This document shows, piece after piece, positions 34,788 to 43,583 of a DNA stretch of 64,000 nt. The DNA lies in assembly GCA_913052475.1 (NCBI GenBank), contig CAJXEJ010000006.1, positions 1 through 64,000 on the forward strand, in the 5' to 3' direction. Position 1 is the first letter of the stretch, and every line of letters starts with the position of its first letter. A program made the translations under genes and the position numbers. The DNA is from an uncultured Dehalococcoidia bacterium. Its GTDB lineage: Bacteria > Chloroflexota > Dehalococcoidia > Lucifugimonadales > Lucifugimonadaceae. Under the pieces are notes generated by a model. That model worked only from the letters and a program-made list of their open reading frames with translations, did no database searches and was not told the origin of the DNA.

Positions 34788-35801
34788 ATGAACCTGCGTC
34801 TTCTTCTTGTGCTTATTACAGTTCTTTCGTACGTCGCCATCGGTGTGACGTGGTTCATCACGAACCCGACCGAGGAAGTGGAAGAACCCACTCCTCCGTT
34901 CTTCTACACTTTGGCACCAAGCGATCTACGCAATATCGAAATCGACACTGGGGAGAAAGTAACCAGTTGGTCGCTACGTGAAGACGTGCGTCGCTGGTAC
35001 TTCGACGACATGGACAACATTCCAGCCGATCTGTTCCGCTGGGGTGGTATCACTCAACTTCTTGGCGGTCCCCGCACTCAGCGAGTACTATCTCAGAATA
35101 TCGACGATCCATCGCTTTATGGCCTCGACACTCCGAGCGCACAATTCGCGGTCACACTGCGTGATGGCTCTGTTGTGCGGCTGGTTCTTGGCGATTTGAC
35201 ACCGGATGGCGTGAACAATTACGCACGTGTCGAGGGTTTCCCGCAATTAGTTCTTGTGGATGCTACCTGGGGTGGGGTTTTTAAACGGCTCGTGAACGAA
35301 CCCCCGGTTCCTGAGTGGTACTACAGTCTCAACGGCCAGGCTCGTGAGATCATTCTGTTCGACAACAACGAAGTGCTCCGTGCCTACGGATACGAACGTG
35401 ATACTGGAGTGTGGTTCGTATGCGATCTTCCGCTTGAAACCGATCCGTGTACCGGTGCACAAATTGCAGATGGCGCAGCTATCGAGGCTGAACTCGAACA
35501 TTTTGGTAATCCGGAGATTAGAGGCGCAGTTGCCCTCAATCTCGAAGATGACAATGAGTTTGAAACGTATGGCACGGTTGTTGAATCGCCCTACATAGCG
35601 GTTCGAGTCGAAAATCGCAATCCCACTACGAATGTAACTGAAGTTACCCGGCTCACGATGACTCTCGGTGACCTTACCGATGATGGCTCCACACGCTACG
35701 CAGTGGCGAACGAGACCTCAGACGTTATCAAGATCGACGCAGTATGGGCAGATCGAGTCCTCGATCTGTTCTTTGGCGACTTGCTCATAGACAACGGCTA
35801 A
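34788..35801 (+). CDS. DUF4340-domain protein, membrane-anchored
   Basis: The 337-residue protein has one N-terminal helix (LRLLLVLITVLSYVAIGVTWFIT), then a soluble domain outside the membrane. That domain contains LAPSDLRNIEIDTGEKVTSWSL, YGLDTPSAQFAVTLRDGSVVRLVLGDLTPDGVNNYARV and a later TLGDLTDDGSTRYAV repeat, typical of DUF4340. It is the last gene of the Gld-like operon, as in many other bacteria where this domain follows GldG. Its biochemical role is not known. Confidence 0.9.
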   Translation: MNLRLLLVLITVLSYVAIGVTWFITNPTEEVEEPTPPFFYTLAPSDLRNIEIDTGEKVTSWSLREDVRRWYFDDMDNIPADLFRWGGITQLLGGPRTQRVLSQNIDDPSLYGLDTPSAQFAVTLRDGSVVRLVLGDLTPDGVNNYARVEGFPQLVLVDATWGGVFKRLVNEPPVPEWYYSLNGQAREIILFDNNEVLRAYGYERDTGVWFVCDLPLETDPCTGAQIADGAAIEAELEHFGNPEIRGAVALNLEDDNEFETYGTVVESPYIAVRVENRNPTTNVTEVTRLTMTLGDLTDDGSTRYAVANETSDVIKIDAVWADRVLDLFFGDLLIDNG

Positions 35802-35882
35802 GGCTCCAGCCATCAGGCCAACACCGATCTATAGTGTGCGTTGACAACGCCCCACACCCTTGGAGAGGCTAACGAGGGCGGT

Positions 35883-38800
35883 TTACGTAGTCAGGTTGCG
35901 ATAGAGTTGGGGCAGACGCTTCGGCAGCAGACTGATGTCAGGAAGCACCTCATAGCTAAAATCGTCCATCATCGTCTTCATGTAGTCGTGCCCTGCCTTG
36001 TCGACGGTCAAACAGAACGGCGTAATACCCAGGTTCCGCGCTTCGATCAGGGATTGGCGGGTATCGTGCACTGCGTATTCCTTCTCAACACCTTCACGTG
36101 AGTAACCGCGGTCCTGCGGTCGTCCATCCGAGATCAAGAACAGGAATCGTGAGCGAGCCTCTGCTTCCGCGAGTTTTGTGGCCGTGTGCCGGATAGCGGG
36201 TCCCATGCGTGTAGCATGGAGTGGAGCGATACGATCGATTCGACGCGGAACCATGTCGCTAAAGTTTTCGTCGAGATCCTTGATTGTGTAGAACTCGACG
36301 TTCTCGCGACCGTATCCCGAGAATCCATAGATTCCGTACATATCACCAAGCGTTTCGAGTGAATTGACCAGAAGGGTGATCCCTTCCTTTTCAACGTCCA
36401 CGATTCGTTTGTAGGTACGTCGTAGCCCCTCCGAACGGCGCGAGCGCAGCCACACCATGTATTCCACTGGATCGTCGGGGGCTCCCCAATCGTCAGACGG
36501 CTTCTTAGCCTCATCAATCGCTTCTGCGGTAGATGCCGACAGGTCGAGTAGGAACGCGACGGCGACTGACCGTTCGTTCTTGTTGCGGCGCCAGAACAGT
36601 TTTTCGTCAGGCGATACTCCGACCTTTAGGTCGATAAGTGCTTCGAGCACAGCGTCTAAATCATGCTCTTCCCCATCTTCAAGTCGCTTCTGCTTGCGGT
36701 ACATCTCTGGGATGACCAGCTCGAATTGGCGTTTGATCTGAGCAACGAGTCCTGCATTATCAGCAAGAGTTTCGCGGAAGAAATTCGGTTCGCCGTCGGT
36801 CATGATCTTCTCGTGGATCATGCACCAGTTCGGCTTATATTCGTTCGCCCTGAAATCCCACTCTGGATAGGTGAAAGTGTCGGGTTCGGTTGCTGTTAGT
36901 GGACCACCGTCTTCATCGACGTGTTGCGAAGGACCTGGCTGGAACTGCTGGTTTTCCGGATCGCGTTTCTGCAGCTCTTTCATCAGGTTCTCGATCATCT
37001 CGGAAACCTGTTGATCGCCACCTTCCTCGCCTTCGGTTTGCTCCATCTCCATTTCGGGAGCATTTTTCATCATTTCTTCGAGTTGTTCTTGAGTTATCGG
37101 CTCCATCTCGCCGGTCTCCGACATCTCGCCGCGTTCCATCATCTGCATCTGGGAAAGCAGTTGGGAAAGCTCTGGCTTGAATTCACCACGGTAGTCGACT
37201 TCCTGCGGAGAGGAGTAGTCCTCTTCTCCTTCGTCTGCAAACTCCTGGTCGCCTTCGCCGTCTTGTTCTTCACCCTCTCCGTCGCCAACAGAGGAGGACA
37301 TTCCCATGAATTGCTGAACAACCTCTTCAGGATCGACAACGTCTTCGTCGTCAGATTCGGATGACTCTTCTTCGTCTTCAGGCTCGAGCTGTTCGTAGTC
37401 ATCGTCTTCGAGGTCTTCGTTCTTGATATCTACCAAGATGGAATACGCACGAATTGCAGCTTCGGCAGCGTCTTCTACAAGCGCCTCAATAGTCGTGACC
37501 TGCCTGATCAGCTTGCGAAGTTTTCGAGCTGCTACCTTGTGCTCAGAAGGCACATACATTTCGTCGACCTGTCCGAGACTGACGCGGATCATGAACTCAA
37601 CCAATGCTTCTCGCGCTGGAAGGTTTATGACATCGGGGCGTGATTCGAGCGCTGCGGTACGTACGATCCTGTACATCCCCATGATGCCGGGGTAGAGCTC
37701 TTCGACGTAGCCATCAATTCGTGAACTCTCGAGAACGGTGAAAGCATCCAACGCCAGACGGCGTTCCTGGAACAGGTCGAAGAATCGGCTCATATCAGTC
37801 AAGAACTCAGGCGTGCCTGGTTCGGGAACAGCTTCCGGGATGGAGGGTGTTGAAACGGCGGATTCTGGGTCTTCGTGCCCGAAAATGACAACCTGGGGTT
37901 TCTCCGCTGCCTTCTTCTTTGCAGCCTCGTCGACACCTTTGGCAGCCTGAAGCTCGACAGCACCGGGCAAGCGCGGGCGAAGATCATCGTACAGGCGCGA
38001 TGGCGTATTGAAATCGAACATGAACGAGCCAAACTCGATGTGTCCGATCTGATGGGTCGAAATTACTTTAAAGAAACCAAAATTTTCGTCCTTGGTCGTG
38101 TATCGATTGATAACCGATGGCATATAGATCGTCGTACCTTCGGTCGTTGGCAGTTCACCCTGGAACCAGCCGATATTTTTCTCGGCCAGTTGCTGGGCTG
38201 CCTGAACATCGATCGTGTGTCCCGTAAGCGCCAGACAGTACATCTGTATGATGTCGCGAACTCTTGAAAGTTCGATCGAAGAAGAGAGCGAGTCGAGCGT
38301 CTCCTGCGAGCTAGGCGATTCCAGTTTGAAGTACGCAATCGCTGCTTCATCGCTCTCTTGAGCCATGCGAATTCCTTCAGCCTGCCACTGTCTCATCTGG
38401 TCGAAGGTGACTCGTTCCAGTATTTCGGGAACTATCTTGAGAAATTCTGGTGCCGCAGGAGCCGAAACAACTGCGATCCCGTCAGTCATTTCAAGAAGAC
38501 GGTCCCGCTTGTTCGCAGGAACACGATTTACCGTGTACGCACCGTCCTTAAGAACGCCGGCAGCATCGCTAACACCGGTTATCACCAAGCGGCGCGCCAG
38601 TGAGATTAGCGGTGCGCGGTGGGGCGATCCGAGTTCAACAAGAGATGCTGTCGCTGAGTCGAAAAGTACTGCGGTTTCTCGCCAGGATTTTTCTGCAACG
38701 ATCTGGGCGAGGTTGATAAATCGATCGACATCGTCGGTGATTTTCGGGAAAAGATCGATACCGGCACCAAGTGCGTCGCCCGCCTGATCGTAGGACCGAC

Positions 38801-39323
38801 GTGACAGGATTTCGAGGAATTCACCGAAGTGGCAAAACTCTTCGAACGATAGAGCTTCAAGCAGATCAGGCGTTGCCTCGAACAATCGACACGCCAGAGC
38901 TGAAGACTTCCATGTGCCCCTATAGAGAGCACGGCATACATTCGCCCAGTCGTCGATGTAACGCGGTCGAAGTCGCAACATCGCCTTTGGAGACGACTTG
39001 AAATACGCAACTGCCAACGAAGGGGAGTCTTCACAGAGCGATGTGCCAGTCTTTGCCCACTTGAGGAACTGACCGGACGGAAGTTGGCGCTGAACGGCCA
39101 CCGACGCATCGAAGAACTCTGCCGCGGCTTCCCATGACCTCACGGTCTTACGAGCGATCTCCAGTCCCTCAGTCGCCCATTGCTGGCACGTCTCATCGGC
39201 TAGCCGACCGGCTAACTTCTCCAGAGCGACTTCATACCGCTCAAGAACAGGTGCCGGAAATTGTTCGAGTTCCACTCTCGTGGTTTCGATGGCGTTTTGT
39301 TTCGGATCGTCAGAACTAGTCAA
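35883..39323 (-). CDS. Large von Willebrand A-domain protein, CbbO/NorD-like
   Basis: The 1,146-residue protein has three parts. Residues 1-600 are mostly helical and hold no domain that I recognise with confidence. A very acidic low-complexity stretch of about 635-800 follows (ENEDLEDDDYEQLEPEDEEE and DGEGEEQDGEGDQEF). A C-terminal VWA domain (about 900-1146) has the metal site in AVAFLLDLSASTAEAI, then LFLISDGRPQDRGYS. CbbO and NorD proteins work with MoxR-type AAA+ ATPases (CbbQ/NorQ) to insert metals into or reactivate an enzyme. Such an ATPase is two genes upstream in the same operon. The start is TTG. No RuBisCO or NO reductase gene is in the window, so the target is unknown. Confidence 0.9.
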   Translation of the reverse strand: MTSSDDPKQNAIETTRVELEQFPAPVLERYEVALEKLAGRLADETCQQWATEGLEIARKTVRSWEAAAEFFDASVAVQRQLPSGQFLKWAKTGTSLCEDSPSLAVAYFKSSPKAMLRLRPRYIDDWANVCRALYRGTWKSSALACRLFEATPDLLEALSFEEFCHFGEFLEILSRRSYDQAGDALGAGIDLFPKITDDVDRFINLAQIVAEKSWRETAVLFDSATASLVELGSPHRAPLISLARRLVITGVSDAAGVLKDGAYTVNRVPANKRDRLLEMTDGIAVVSAPAAPEFLKIVPEILERVTFDQMRQWQAEGIRMAQESDEAAIAYFKLESPSSQETLDSLSSSIELSRVRDIIQMYCLALTGHTIDVQAAQQLAEKNIGWFQGELPTTEGTTIYMPSVINRYTTKDENFGFFKVISTHQIGHIEFGSFMFDFNTPSRLYDDLRPRLPGAVELQAAKGVDEAAKKKAAEKPQVVIFGHEDPESAVSTPSIPEAVPEPGTPEFLTDMSRFFDLFQERRLALDAFTVLESSRIDGYVEELYPGIMGMYRIVRTAALESRPDVINLPAREALVEFMIRVSLGQVDEMYVPSEHKVAARKLRKLIRQVTTIEALVEDAAEAAIRAYSILVDIKNEDLEDDDYEQLEPEDEEESSESDDEDVVDPEEVVQQFMGMSSSVGDGEGEEQDGEGDQEFADEGEEDYSSPQEVDYRGEFKPELSQLLSQMQMMERGEMSETGEMEPITQEQLEEMMKNAPEMEMEQTEGEEGGDQQVSEMIENLMKELQKRDPENQQFQPGPSQHVDEDGGPLTATEPDTFTYPEWDFRANEYKPNWCMIHEKIMTDGEPNFFRETLADNAGLVAQIKRQFELVIPEMYRKQKRLEDGEEHDLDAVLEALIDLKVGVSPDEKLFWRRNKNERSVAVAFLLDLSASTAEAIDEAKKPSDDWGAPDDPVEYMVWLRSRRSEGLRRTYKRIVDVEKEGITLLVNSLETLGDMYGIYGFSGYGRENVEFYTIKDLDENFSDMVPRRIDRIAPLHATRMGPAIRHTATKLAEAEARSRFLFLISDGRPQDRGYSREGVEKEYAVHDTRQSLIEARNLGITPFCLTVDKAGHDYMKTMMDDFSYEVLPDISLLPKRLPQLYRNLTT

Positions 39324-39351
39324 CTCTTGTCCTAGGCTTTTTTAGACTGTC

Positions 39352-39933
39352 TCATGATGCATTCATCACAATGTCAATAGTGTTTGAAATGATCGTTGCC
39401 GAGGCGCCCCAGATGATGCGATCTTCATAGGCATAACCAGTTAATCTGCGTGTGCCCTCACTCCGTACAACAGTTATTGACCGTCGATACATTTCATCAA
39501 CGAATATCCGCACAGGAACATTCACTATTTCTGTCACCTCAGCTTCAGCAAGGGTGAGCTCGATACCGTCGGTCACCCGGCCAGCGTACGGCCACACTTC
39601 GAACCCAGTCGATGTATCGATCGGTGGCATCTGGCACCAGATATCAATATCACTCGATTCGATACCAAGCTCTTCGTTCGTTTCTCGAAGAGCTGCATGC
39701 ATCGCCGAATCGTCCGATTCCTCGATCATCCCGCCCGGAAACGCCCATTGACCACTGTGGTGCCTGAGAGTTTCCGCACGCTTGATCATCAGCACACAAG
39801 GTTCGTCTTTGATCATGTTGAACAAAACGCTTACGGCCGCGGGAGGACTAGTACCCAGTGCCTCATGGTTCATTCCCGAGTAAGACCTCAGGGTAGTTTC
39901 GAGCCGGTTGATCGTAAGCTTAGAAGTATTCAC
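39352..39933 (-). CDS. NUDIX hydrolase (CoA pyrophosphatase-like)
   Basis: The 193-residue protein has a complete Nudix box near residues 68-90: GGMIEESDDSAMHAALRETNEELGIE. AAVSVLFNMIKDEPCVLMIKRAETLRHHSGQWAFPGG is typical of the CoA/NUDT7-like group, including the region that leads to the box. Its GTG start overlaps the AAA+ ATPase stop by four bases (GTGA), and the VWA protein follows 28 bases after its end, so the three genes are one unit. Whether the Nudix enzyme works with the ATPase/VWA pair is unknown; its usual products are 4'-phosphopantetheine and 3',5'-ADP. Confidence 0.92.
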   Translation of the reverse strand: MNTSKLTINRLETTLRSYSGMNHEALGTSPPAAVSVLFNMIKDEPCVLMIKRAETLRHHSGQWAFPGGMIEESDDSAMHAALRETNEELGIESSDIDIWCQMPPIDTSTGFEVWPYAGRVTDGIELTLAEAEVTEIVNVPVRIFVDEMYRRSITVVRSEGTRRLTGYAYEDRIIWGASATIISNTIDIVMNAS

Positions 39934-40811
39934 GCGAAGATCGAAGTTACAACCTCATCAATGCTGCGCTGTACCTGTGGATCGTCGGTTATACCCCAGG
40001 TGACAGACACCTGACAGGCTCGTCGGTTCGATACGCCTTCTTTAATGAGACGGCCGGCGTAAATGAGCATTCGGGTGCTTGCACCTTCTTCGAGGCCGTG
40101 CTCACGCAGGTTCCGAATTTTCAGACCAAGGCGAGCCAGTCTTTCGGCGATTTCGGAATCACAACCAGATTCGTGAGCAATGATCTGCGCCTCATGCTCC
40201 TCGTCCGGGAAGTCGAATTCCAGGGCAATGAAACGCTGGCGTGTCGAGTGCTTCAAATCCTTGAGTGCGTTCTGGTAACCAGGGTTATAAGAAACAACCA
40301 GCAGGAAGCCATCGGCTGCATCTATAGTCGAACCGAGCTTATCGATGGTCAGTGAGCGACGGTGGTCGGTGAGCGGGTGAATGATGACCGTGGTGTCTTT
40401 ACGTGCCTCAACAATTTCGTCGAGGTAGCAGATACCGCCAAATTTGACCGCACGAGTCAGTGGACCATCGATCCATCGAGTCCCCTCGGCATCAAGCAAA
40501 TATCGCCCAACGAGGTCGCTGGCGGTGAGATCTTCGTGACATGCCACGGTGATGAGCGGAAGTTTGTCGCTCGCGCCGTTCTTGGCCCCACCCGGGTTAC
40601 GGGTTGCAACACCTTCGCTCAAACGCCACGCCATGTGCTCAACAAATCGGGTTTTACCAGTGCCTGTCGGTCCCTTTAGGAGAATAGGAACTCGCTGGCG
40701 ATAGGCCGATTCAAAAATTTCGATCTCGTCAGAAGTCGATACGTAAAACGGCTCATCCGATACGTAATACTCTTCGATGTTCCGTTCGTTGTATTTCTGT
40801 TGAGTGACCAT
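39930..40811 (-). CDS. MoxR-type AAA+ ATPase, CbbQ/NorQ/GpvN-like
   Basis: The 293-residue AAA+ protein has Walker A ILLKGPTGTGKTRFVEHMAWRL near residues 38-59 and Walker B KFGGICYLDEIVEARKD near 123-139. The sensor-like VVSYNPGYQNALKDLKHSTRQRF is typical of the CbbQ/NirQ/NorQ branch. This group forms hexamers that remodel metalloenzymes with a VWA partner, here the CbbO/NorD-like protein in the same operon. It is the first gene of the operon. Confidence 0.93.
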   Translation of the reverse strand: MVTQQKYNERNIEEYYVSDEPFYVSTSDEIEIFESAYRQRVPILLKGPTGTGKTRFVEHMAWRLSEGVATRNPGGAKNGASDKLPLITVACHEDLTASDLVGRYLLDAEGTRWIDGPLTRAVKFGGICYLDEIVEARKDTTVIIHPLTDHRRSLTIDKLGSTIDAADGFLLVVSYNPGYQNALKDLKHSTRQRFIALEFDFPDEEHEAQIIAHESGCDSEIAERLARLGLKIRNLREHGLEEGASTRMLIYAGRLIKEGVSNRRACQVSVTWGITDDPQVQRSIDEVVTSIFA

Positions 40812-40879
40812 TAGTACTCGCGCCCTGAAGGCATTTCCTCACCGATTTTCGGTGAACTATTTCGGATGTTCATAGGTTT

Positions 40880-41470
40880 CTATGAAAGTGATTCCCAGAG
40901 TTTCGATGTTCGCGTGCGCAGTACTTCGAACGTTGCGTCGTTTTCGATCACCGAGTCGGCTCTGGCGACACGTTCCTGTCGTGTGAATTGGGCTGCAATT
41001 CTTGCGTTGGTATCCGATTCGCTCAGTCTCGATCGTTGCCCAACTCGTCTACTGATTTCGCCCTCAGGCGCTTCTACAGTCCACACGATGTCGACCAACT
41101 CGTCCCATCCCGATTCAAAAAGTTTGGGGACCTCGATCACAACGATGTTCGAACCGCGTTTCTCCTCTTCTAAAAGGCGAGCCGTAATCCAATTTCTTGC
41201 AGCTGGCCAAACAATCGCCTCAAGCTCTCTGCGTAGACCAGAGTCCGAAAAAACTACTTTCCCGAGGCGGTCCCGGTCGATAACACCGGAATCGTCTAAA
41301 ACCCCGTTCCCGAACCGTCGCGCCACCGCGCTGTGGGCCGCAGTGCCTGGTTCGTAAGACAAATGCGCAACCTTGTCCGCCTCTATCACCAGCGCACCTA
41401 GTTCACGAAGAACATGTGCAACTTCGGTTTTCCCGGTACCAATGCCGCCGGTAAGGCCGATAACTAACAC
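40880..41470 (-). CDS. coaE: Dephospho-CoA kinase
   Basis: CoaE makes the last step of coenzyme A synthesis. The 196-residue protein starts MLVIGLTGGIGTGKTEVAHVLRELGA, the P-loop with the family's TGGIG...GK. EADKVAHLSYEPG then gives the dephospho-CoA pocket. LFESGWDELVDIVW and the RVGQRSRLSESDTNARI lid follow, and ENDATFEVL lies near the C-terminus. It lies 69 bases upstream of the AAA+ gene in the same direction. The Nudix CoA pyrophosphatase-like gene two positions on is a possible functional link. Confidence 0.95.
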   Translation of the reverse strand: MLVIGLTGGIGTGKTEVAHVLRELGALVIEADKVAHLSYEPGTAAHSAVARRFGNGVLDDSGVIDRDRLGKVVFSDSGLRRELEAIVWPAARNWITARLLEEEKRGSNIVVIEVPKLFESGWDELVDIVWTVEAPEGEISRRVGQRSRLSESDTNARIAAQFTRQERVARADSVIENDATFEVLRTRTSKLWESLS

Positions 41471-41711
41471 TTGAGCTCCCAGTTACGTCGGATACGCCAG
41501 TTACAAACATGGCGAACCGAGTAATCTTACGCTCGCGAGTTCCATATCGCTGTATTTTTTCTAACTAGATCGCAGTTAGACAGTAGTAAACTTTTGCATC
41601 CGGTGTTGCCCAAAAGTAATTAGTACCCCTAATTCGCCAGATAACTGGCAGGCACCCTACCCGCCTTTTGTGGGAGTGCCAACCAACGGAACGCACAGCA
41701 GGAGAGATATT

Positions 41712-43094
41712 TTGACCGAGTCCGCATACCGATCATTGCCATCGGTTGATGCACTTCTTCAATCAGATGAAGTTGCAGCACTAATTCGCGATTTCTCTCA
41801 TGACGCCGTGACCATGATCGCTCGAGACGTGCTGGGAAATGCCCGATCGAGAATTAAAGCCACTGGAAATGCTCCCGCAGCTGAAACGATGATCGCCGAA
41901 ATCGTAGAAAGAGTTGACACCGCATGGGGTGTATGGCCAAAGGCCGTTGTAAACGCCACCGGCGTGGTACTACACACGAATCTGGGTAGATCCCCACTGA
42001 GCGTGAGCGCTGCAAAGGCTGCCGCCGATTCTGCTTCGATCTACTCCGGCCTTGAGTTCGATATGGCATCCGGGAAACGGGGTTCTCGAAACGCCCATAT
42101 TTCAGAACTAATCTCGCAAATCTCGGGTGCCGATGCTGGTCTAGCCGTGAATAACAATGCATCGGGCGTGCTTCTCACACTCGCTGCTGTTGTCGGTGCT
42201 AATCCCGAAAAAACTGAAGTGATTGTTTCTCATGGTGAAGCTATCGAAATCGGTGGTGGGTTCAGGATTCCAGATGTCATGCACCAGTCGGGAGCGATGC
42301 TGGTCGAGGTTGGAACAACTAATCGAACTTATGCGACAGATTACGAAGCAGCGATCACTCCAAACACAGCCGCGATCCTAAAAGTCCATCCCAGCAATTT
42401 CGTGATTGAAGGATTCACGCATGTGCCTGAACTTTTTGAACTCACCGATGTTGGTAAAAAACACAACATTCCGGTAATTAACGATCTGGGTTCTGGTTGC
42501 CTTGTGGATACTCGAAAGTACGGTTTAAATCAGGAACTTCAGGTTCAAGATTCGGTATCTGAGGGTGCGGCGTTGACATTGTTCTCTGGTGACAAACTAC
42601 TTGGTGGACCTCAGGCAGGTTTGATCGCCGGTGACCAGAAGTGGGTGGACATCGTTGCAAAGCATCCGCTCGCACGAGCGGTTCGCATCGACAAAATGAC
42701 TCTCTCGGCGATCGCGGCAACACTGGTTTCGTACCTGAAGCAGGCACACGAGGAGGAAATCCCGATCTGGAACATGATTTCCATGAGTGAATCTCAAATT
42801 GCTGCACGAGCCGAACAGTGGCGCACCGAGATCGGTATGGGTAGAGTCGAACGAGCCCGTTCAGCGATCGGCGGTGGCTCGCTCCCCGGCCAAACCCTTC
42901 CGACTAGCGTCTTGGCTATCGAGCCACCCGTAAGTGCCGATCACTTTGCCGCCTGCCTTCGACAAAGCCCGGTCGCAGTTGTGGCGCGGATCGAGAACGA
43001 ACGTGTGTTGCTTGATCCGCGAACGGTGTTACCCGGACAAGATTCCGCAGTTGTTGAGGCAATTAAGTTTGCGCACGGGCAGTCAAGTGAATGA
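41712..43094 (+). CDS. selA: L-seryl-tRNA(Sec) selenium transferase
   Basis: SelA turns Ser-tRNA(Sec) into Sec-tRNA(Sec) with selenophosphate. I prefer the TTG at 41712 over the ORF-track GTG at 41670: it has AGGAG seven bases upstream and starts TESAYRSLPSVDALLQSDEV, as SelA proteins do, giving 460 residues. VVNATGVVLHTNLGRSPLS (near residue 80), VNNNASGVLLTLAAV, and the PLP lysine in LFSGDKLLGGPQAGLIAG near 295 are all present. It implies that the cell makes selenoproteins, as the UGSC gene here confirms. selB, selC and selD are not in this window. The downstream Smr gene overlaps by four bases. Confidence 0.97.
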   Translation: MTESAYRSLPSVDALLQSDEVAALIRDFSHDAVTMIARDVLGNARSRIKATGNAPAAETMIAEIVERVDTAWGVWPKAVVNATGVVLHTNLGRSPLSVSAAKAAADSASIYSGLEFDMASGKRGSRNAHISELISQISGADAGLAVNNNASGVLLTLAAVVGANPEKTEVIVSHGEAIEIGGGFRIPDVMHQSGAMLVEVGTTNRTYATDYEAAITPNTAAILKVHPSNFVIEGFTHVPELFELTDVGKKHNIPVINDLGSGCLVDTRKYGLNQELQVQDSVSEGAALTLFSGDKLLGGPQAGLIAGDQKWVDIVAKHPLARAVRIDKMTLSAIAATLVSYLKQAHEEEIPIWNMISMSESQIAARAEQWRTEIGMGRVERARSAIGGGSLPGQTLPTSVLAIEPPVSADHFAACLRQSPVAVVARIENERVLLDPRTVLPGQDSAVVEAIKFAHGQSSE

Positions 43095-43483
43095 GTCCGA
43101 AACGTCGCAAACGTCCACGTCCTGCTTCGGAACGGGATTGGGCTCCGAGTTCTGTGGATGGGATCGACTCCCCGGAGATCGAAATCGATCTCCATGGAAT
43201 GAGAGCGCATGAAGCCGACACGGCAATCAAAATTCATCTCCAGAGATGTCACAACGCCCGACTTCACATTGCCAAGATCAATCATGGCCATGGCGCAGGC
43301 GTGCTCAAGAAACTGGCACGTGAAATTCTCTCCAAAAGTGATCAGGTCACCCGCCACTACCCCGCCTCCTACGGCGATGGCGGTGACGGTGTAACTATCG
43401 CCGAATTGGACTACGGTGGACACAAAGCTTTTAACCGGCGTTCCAACAATTCGATCGTACCAAAAGCCCTTCCGCGCAATTAG
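43091..43483 (+). CDS. Smr-domain protein
   Basis: The 130-residue protein has a basic N-terminal tail (MSPKRRKRPRPASER) and a Smr domain near residues 30-115: IEIDLHGMRAHEADTAIKIHL, then LHIAKINHGHGAGVLKKLAREIL, with the HGxGxGxLK core. Smr domains bind or nick nucleic acids; stand-alone small forms are common, and bacterial ones can act on mRNA at stalled ribosomes. Its ATG overlaps the selA TGA (ATGA), so they are coupled, though a selenium role is not implied. Confidence 0.9.
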   Translation: MSPKRRKRPRPASERDWAPSSVDGIDSPEIEIDLHGMRAHEADTAIKIHLQRCHNARLHIAKINHGHGAGVLKKLAREILSKSDQVTRHYPASYGDGGDGVTIAELDYGGHKAFNRRSNNSIVPKALPRN

Positions 43484-43583
43484 CCAGCAGCGTTTTGCCA
43501 AACCGTATTAGATATGCGCTCACGTGGCGTATTCTGTCTACCATGTAAACGACTCGATTCAAAAAGTCTCCTAGAAACTAAAA

